Made by a program: the position numbers and the translations under genes. A stretch of DNA of 64,000 bases from Verrucomicrobiales bacterium (lineage in GTDB: Bacteria > Verrucomicrobiota > Verrucomicrobiia > Limisphaerales > J093): positions 124,001 to 188,000 of the forward strand of contig JABTUJ010000004.1 of assembly GCA_015075445.1 (NCBI GenBank), given 5' to 3'. Positions 62,425 to 64,000 of this stretch are shown here, piece by piece (within the stretch, counting starts at the first letter, position 1; the number at the start of each line of letters is the position of its first letter). The notes under the pieces are model-generated. The model searched no databases. It worked only from the letters and a program-made list of their open reading frames with translations, and had not been told where the DNA came from.

Positions 62425-62640
62425 GATCGGCGCCGCGCAGCATGGCGGGGGACGTTCGCCAGGCAAAGCGATTTCTCGGGCGGAGCGGCGGAGCTTCGGG
62501 CTTGGCACCGCGCGGCCTTCCCATTAGGAAAGGCGCGTGCCTGCCCCGAACCGACCGACGATCTCCCGCCGCGACCGGGTGTTGTCCCTCGCGCGGCGGC
62601 GCGGGACGCGGCCGGGTTCGAAGGCGGGCGCCCCTCGCCT

Positions 62641-64000
62641 ATGCATGTCACACTGACCGACTGGATCATCGTCGCGGCCTCGCTGGCCGTGTGTTTCATC
62701 CCTGCCCTGATGTTCGCGCGGCGGGCCGGTCAGAGCGTGTCCGAGTTCTTCGCGTCGGGTCAGAGCGCCCCGTGGTGGCTGGTGGGGGTATCGATGGTGG
62801 CGACGACGTTCAGCGCGGACACGCCGAATCTGGTGACGGACATCGTGCGGGACAAGGGGGGGGTGGCCGGCAACTGGATGTGGTGGGCGTTTGTGCTGAC
62901 CGGGATGGCCACGGTCTTCTTCTACGCCCGGCTGTGGCGACGGTCCGGGGTGCTCACCGACCTCGAGTTCTACGAGCTGCGCTACGCCGGCAAGGCGGCG
63001 AGCGCGGTCCGGGGCTTCCGCGCCGTGTATCTCGGGCTGTTCTTCAACTGCGTGATCATGGCCACCGTGAACCTCGCGGCGGCGAAGATCGCCGGCGTCG
63101 TGCTGGGCTGGCCGCGGACCCAGACGCTGGTGGTGTGCGCCGTGTTCAACATCGTGTTCGCGGCCAGCTCCGGTTTGTGGGGCGTGCTGGTGATTGACAT
63201 GATTCAGTTCGGCATCGCGATGACCGGTGCGTTCGCGCTGGCGTGGTTCGCCCTGCAACAGCCGGAGATCGGCGGGCTGGGTGGCCTGGTCGAAAAGCTG
63301 GAAACCCGGATGCCAGAGGTGCTCCACCTGGTGCCGGACTTCGGCAACTGGGAACTGGCCTTGATGATCTTCATCATCCCGCTGGCGGTGCAGTGGTGGT
63401 CGGTGTGGTACCCGGGGGCGGAGCCGGGCGGGGGCAGTTACATCGCCCAGCGCATGCTGGCGTCGAAGTCCGAACGGGACGCGCTGGCCGGCACGCTGTT
63501 CTTCAACTTCGCGCATTACGTGCTGCGACCCTGGCCGTGGATCCTGGTGGCGCTGTGCTCGCTGTTGATCTACCCGGAACTGAGCTCGATCCGGGAGACG
63601 TTCCCGCGGCTGGACCCCTCGTTGCTGGGTCATGACATCGCCTATCCGGCCATGATGAAGTTCCTGCCCACCGGCTGGCTGGGCCTCATGATCGCCGGGC
63701 TGCTGGCGGCGTACGTCTCGACGATGATCACGCATCTGAACTGGGGGACCTCCTATCTCGTGCATGATTTCTACCAGCGCTTTCTGGTGCCGGGCGCAAG
63801 CGAGCGCCACTACGTGGCGGTGGGACGCCTGACGACGGTGCTGCTCATGGTGGTGGCGAGCGCGATGACGTGGTTCATCGAGAGCTCCAAGGAAGGGTTT
63901 GGCCTGCTCTTGCAGGTGGGGGCCGGCACCGGGCTGATCTACCTGCTGCGCTGGTTCTGGTGGCGCATCAATGCCTGGACCGAGATCGCGGCCATGATCG
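62641..64000 (+). CDS. Sodium:solute symporter family protein (3' end outside window)
   Basis: An open frame from ATG 62641 to the right edge, over 453 codons. Many transmembrane segments are visible (LTDWIIVAASLAVCFIPALM, GLWGVLVIDMIQFGIAMTGA, WELALMIFIIPLAVQWWSVW, MIAGLLAAYVSTMITHLNWG), with WLVGVSMVATTFSADTPNLV as the SSS-type sodium-site helix. It belongs to the verrucomicrobial branch related to sugar/inositol symporters; the substrate is not known. The start is preceded by a 216-bp gap from the divergent gene. Confidence 0.88.
   Translation, partial: MHVTLTDWIIVAASLAVCFIPALMFARRAGQSVSEFFASGQSAPWWLVGVSMVATTFSADTPNLVTDIVRDKGGVAGNWMWWAFVLTGMATVFFYARLWRRSGVLTDLEFYELRYAGKAASAVRGFRAVYLGLFFNCVIMATVNLAAAKIAGVVLGWPRTQTLVVCAVFNIVFAASSGLWGVLVIDMIQFGIAMTGAFALAWFALQQPEIGGLGGLVEKLETRMPEVLHLVPDFGNWELALMIFIIPLAVQWWSVWYPGAEPGGGSYIAQRMLASKSERDALAGTLFFNFAHYVLRPWPWILVALCSLLIYPELSSIRETFPRLDPSLLGHDIAYPAMMKFLPTGWLGLMIAGLLAAYVSTMITHLNWGTSYLVHDFYQRFLVPGASERHYVAVGRLTTVLLMVVASAMTWFIESSKEGFGLLLQVGAGTGLIYLLRWFWWRINAWTEIAAMI

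Overview
The window is GC-rich chromosomal DNA, most likely from the phylum Verrucomicrobiota, near the Pedosphaera/Limisphaera lineage. This is inferred from content: orphan prepilin-like proteins with the FTLIELLVVIAIIAILAGIL type of helix, a BlaI/M56 sensor pair with long carboxypeptidase-regulatory tails, a Tat-exported Gfo/Idh/MocA oxidoreductase, a DUF1573-cytochrome fusion, MauE/rhodanese and DUF3516-type helicase genes, and palindromes scattered between genes. No rRNA gene or CRISPR array was seen. One tRNA, tRNA-Leu(CAG), is present.

Layout. 1-2.4 kb: a truncated DUF1573-cytochrome c protein, a VC0807-like membrane protein and a fatty acid hydroxylase. 2.6-5.2 kb: a complete insertion element with 18-bp perfect terminal inverted repeats and a 9-bp target duplication, carrying a DruA-like (DUF4338) protein and a DDE transposase that overlap by 4 bp; it lies beside a possible integrase remnant and tRNA-Leu. 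5.8-14.2 kb: Rieske-flavodoxin fusion, Tat oxidoreductase, glycosyltransferase, heparinase-like lyase and NCS2-type permease. 14.3-20.3 kb: BlaI repressor, a 1396-residue M56 sensor ending in a cysteine-less thioredoxin fold, and an exported companion. 20.3-30.4 kb: a small terminal-inverted-repeat element, coiled-coil protein, arabinose-isomerase-like protein, a helicase gene broken by a cluster of indels, rho, a WYL regulator, a pilin-like protein, mdh and a decayed REP-associated transposase. 30.6-34 kb: three glycosyltransferases. 34-37 kb: nuoBCDE without the rest of complex I.

37-46 kb: a pilin-like gene and a convergent ROK kinase whose reading frames run far into each other, a decayed toxin-antitoxin pair between two copies of the ROK 5' region, a three-enzyme fusion (low-molecular-weight phosphatase, RpiB, serine hydroxymethyltransferase), rpsT, a GT2 gene, a rhodanese/MauE pair and a protein with two winged-helix-like repeats. 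46-54 kb: a secreted PA14-like protein containing a frameshifted tandem duplication, an M24 peptidase homologue that has lost three of five metal ligands, a YugP-type metallopeptidase, and an ABC binding protein plus ATPase without a permease. 54-64 kb: DUF2249 protein, GT4, an overlapping three-gene operon (small membrane protein, kinase-like/methyltransferase, membrane sulfatase-like enzyme), hemB, an FHA protein, a cysteine-motif protein of unknown role, and a sodium:solute symporter cut by the right edge.

The best candidates for something new are the DUF4338 insertion element, the three-enzyme fusion and the inactive-looking M24 and thioredoxin domains. Dense clusters of frame changes at about 24.5 kb and 47.4 kb, and probably at 38.1 kb, may be consensus errors and should be settled before any loss of function is claimed.
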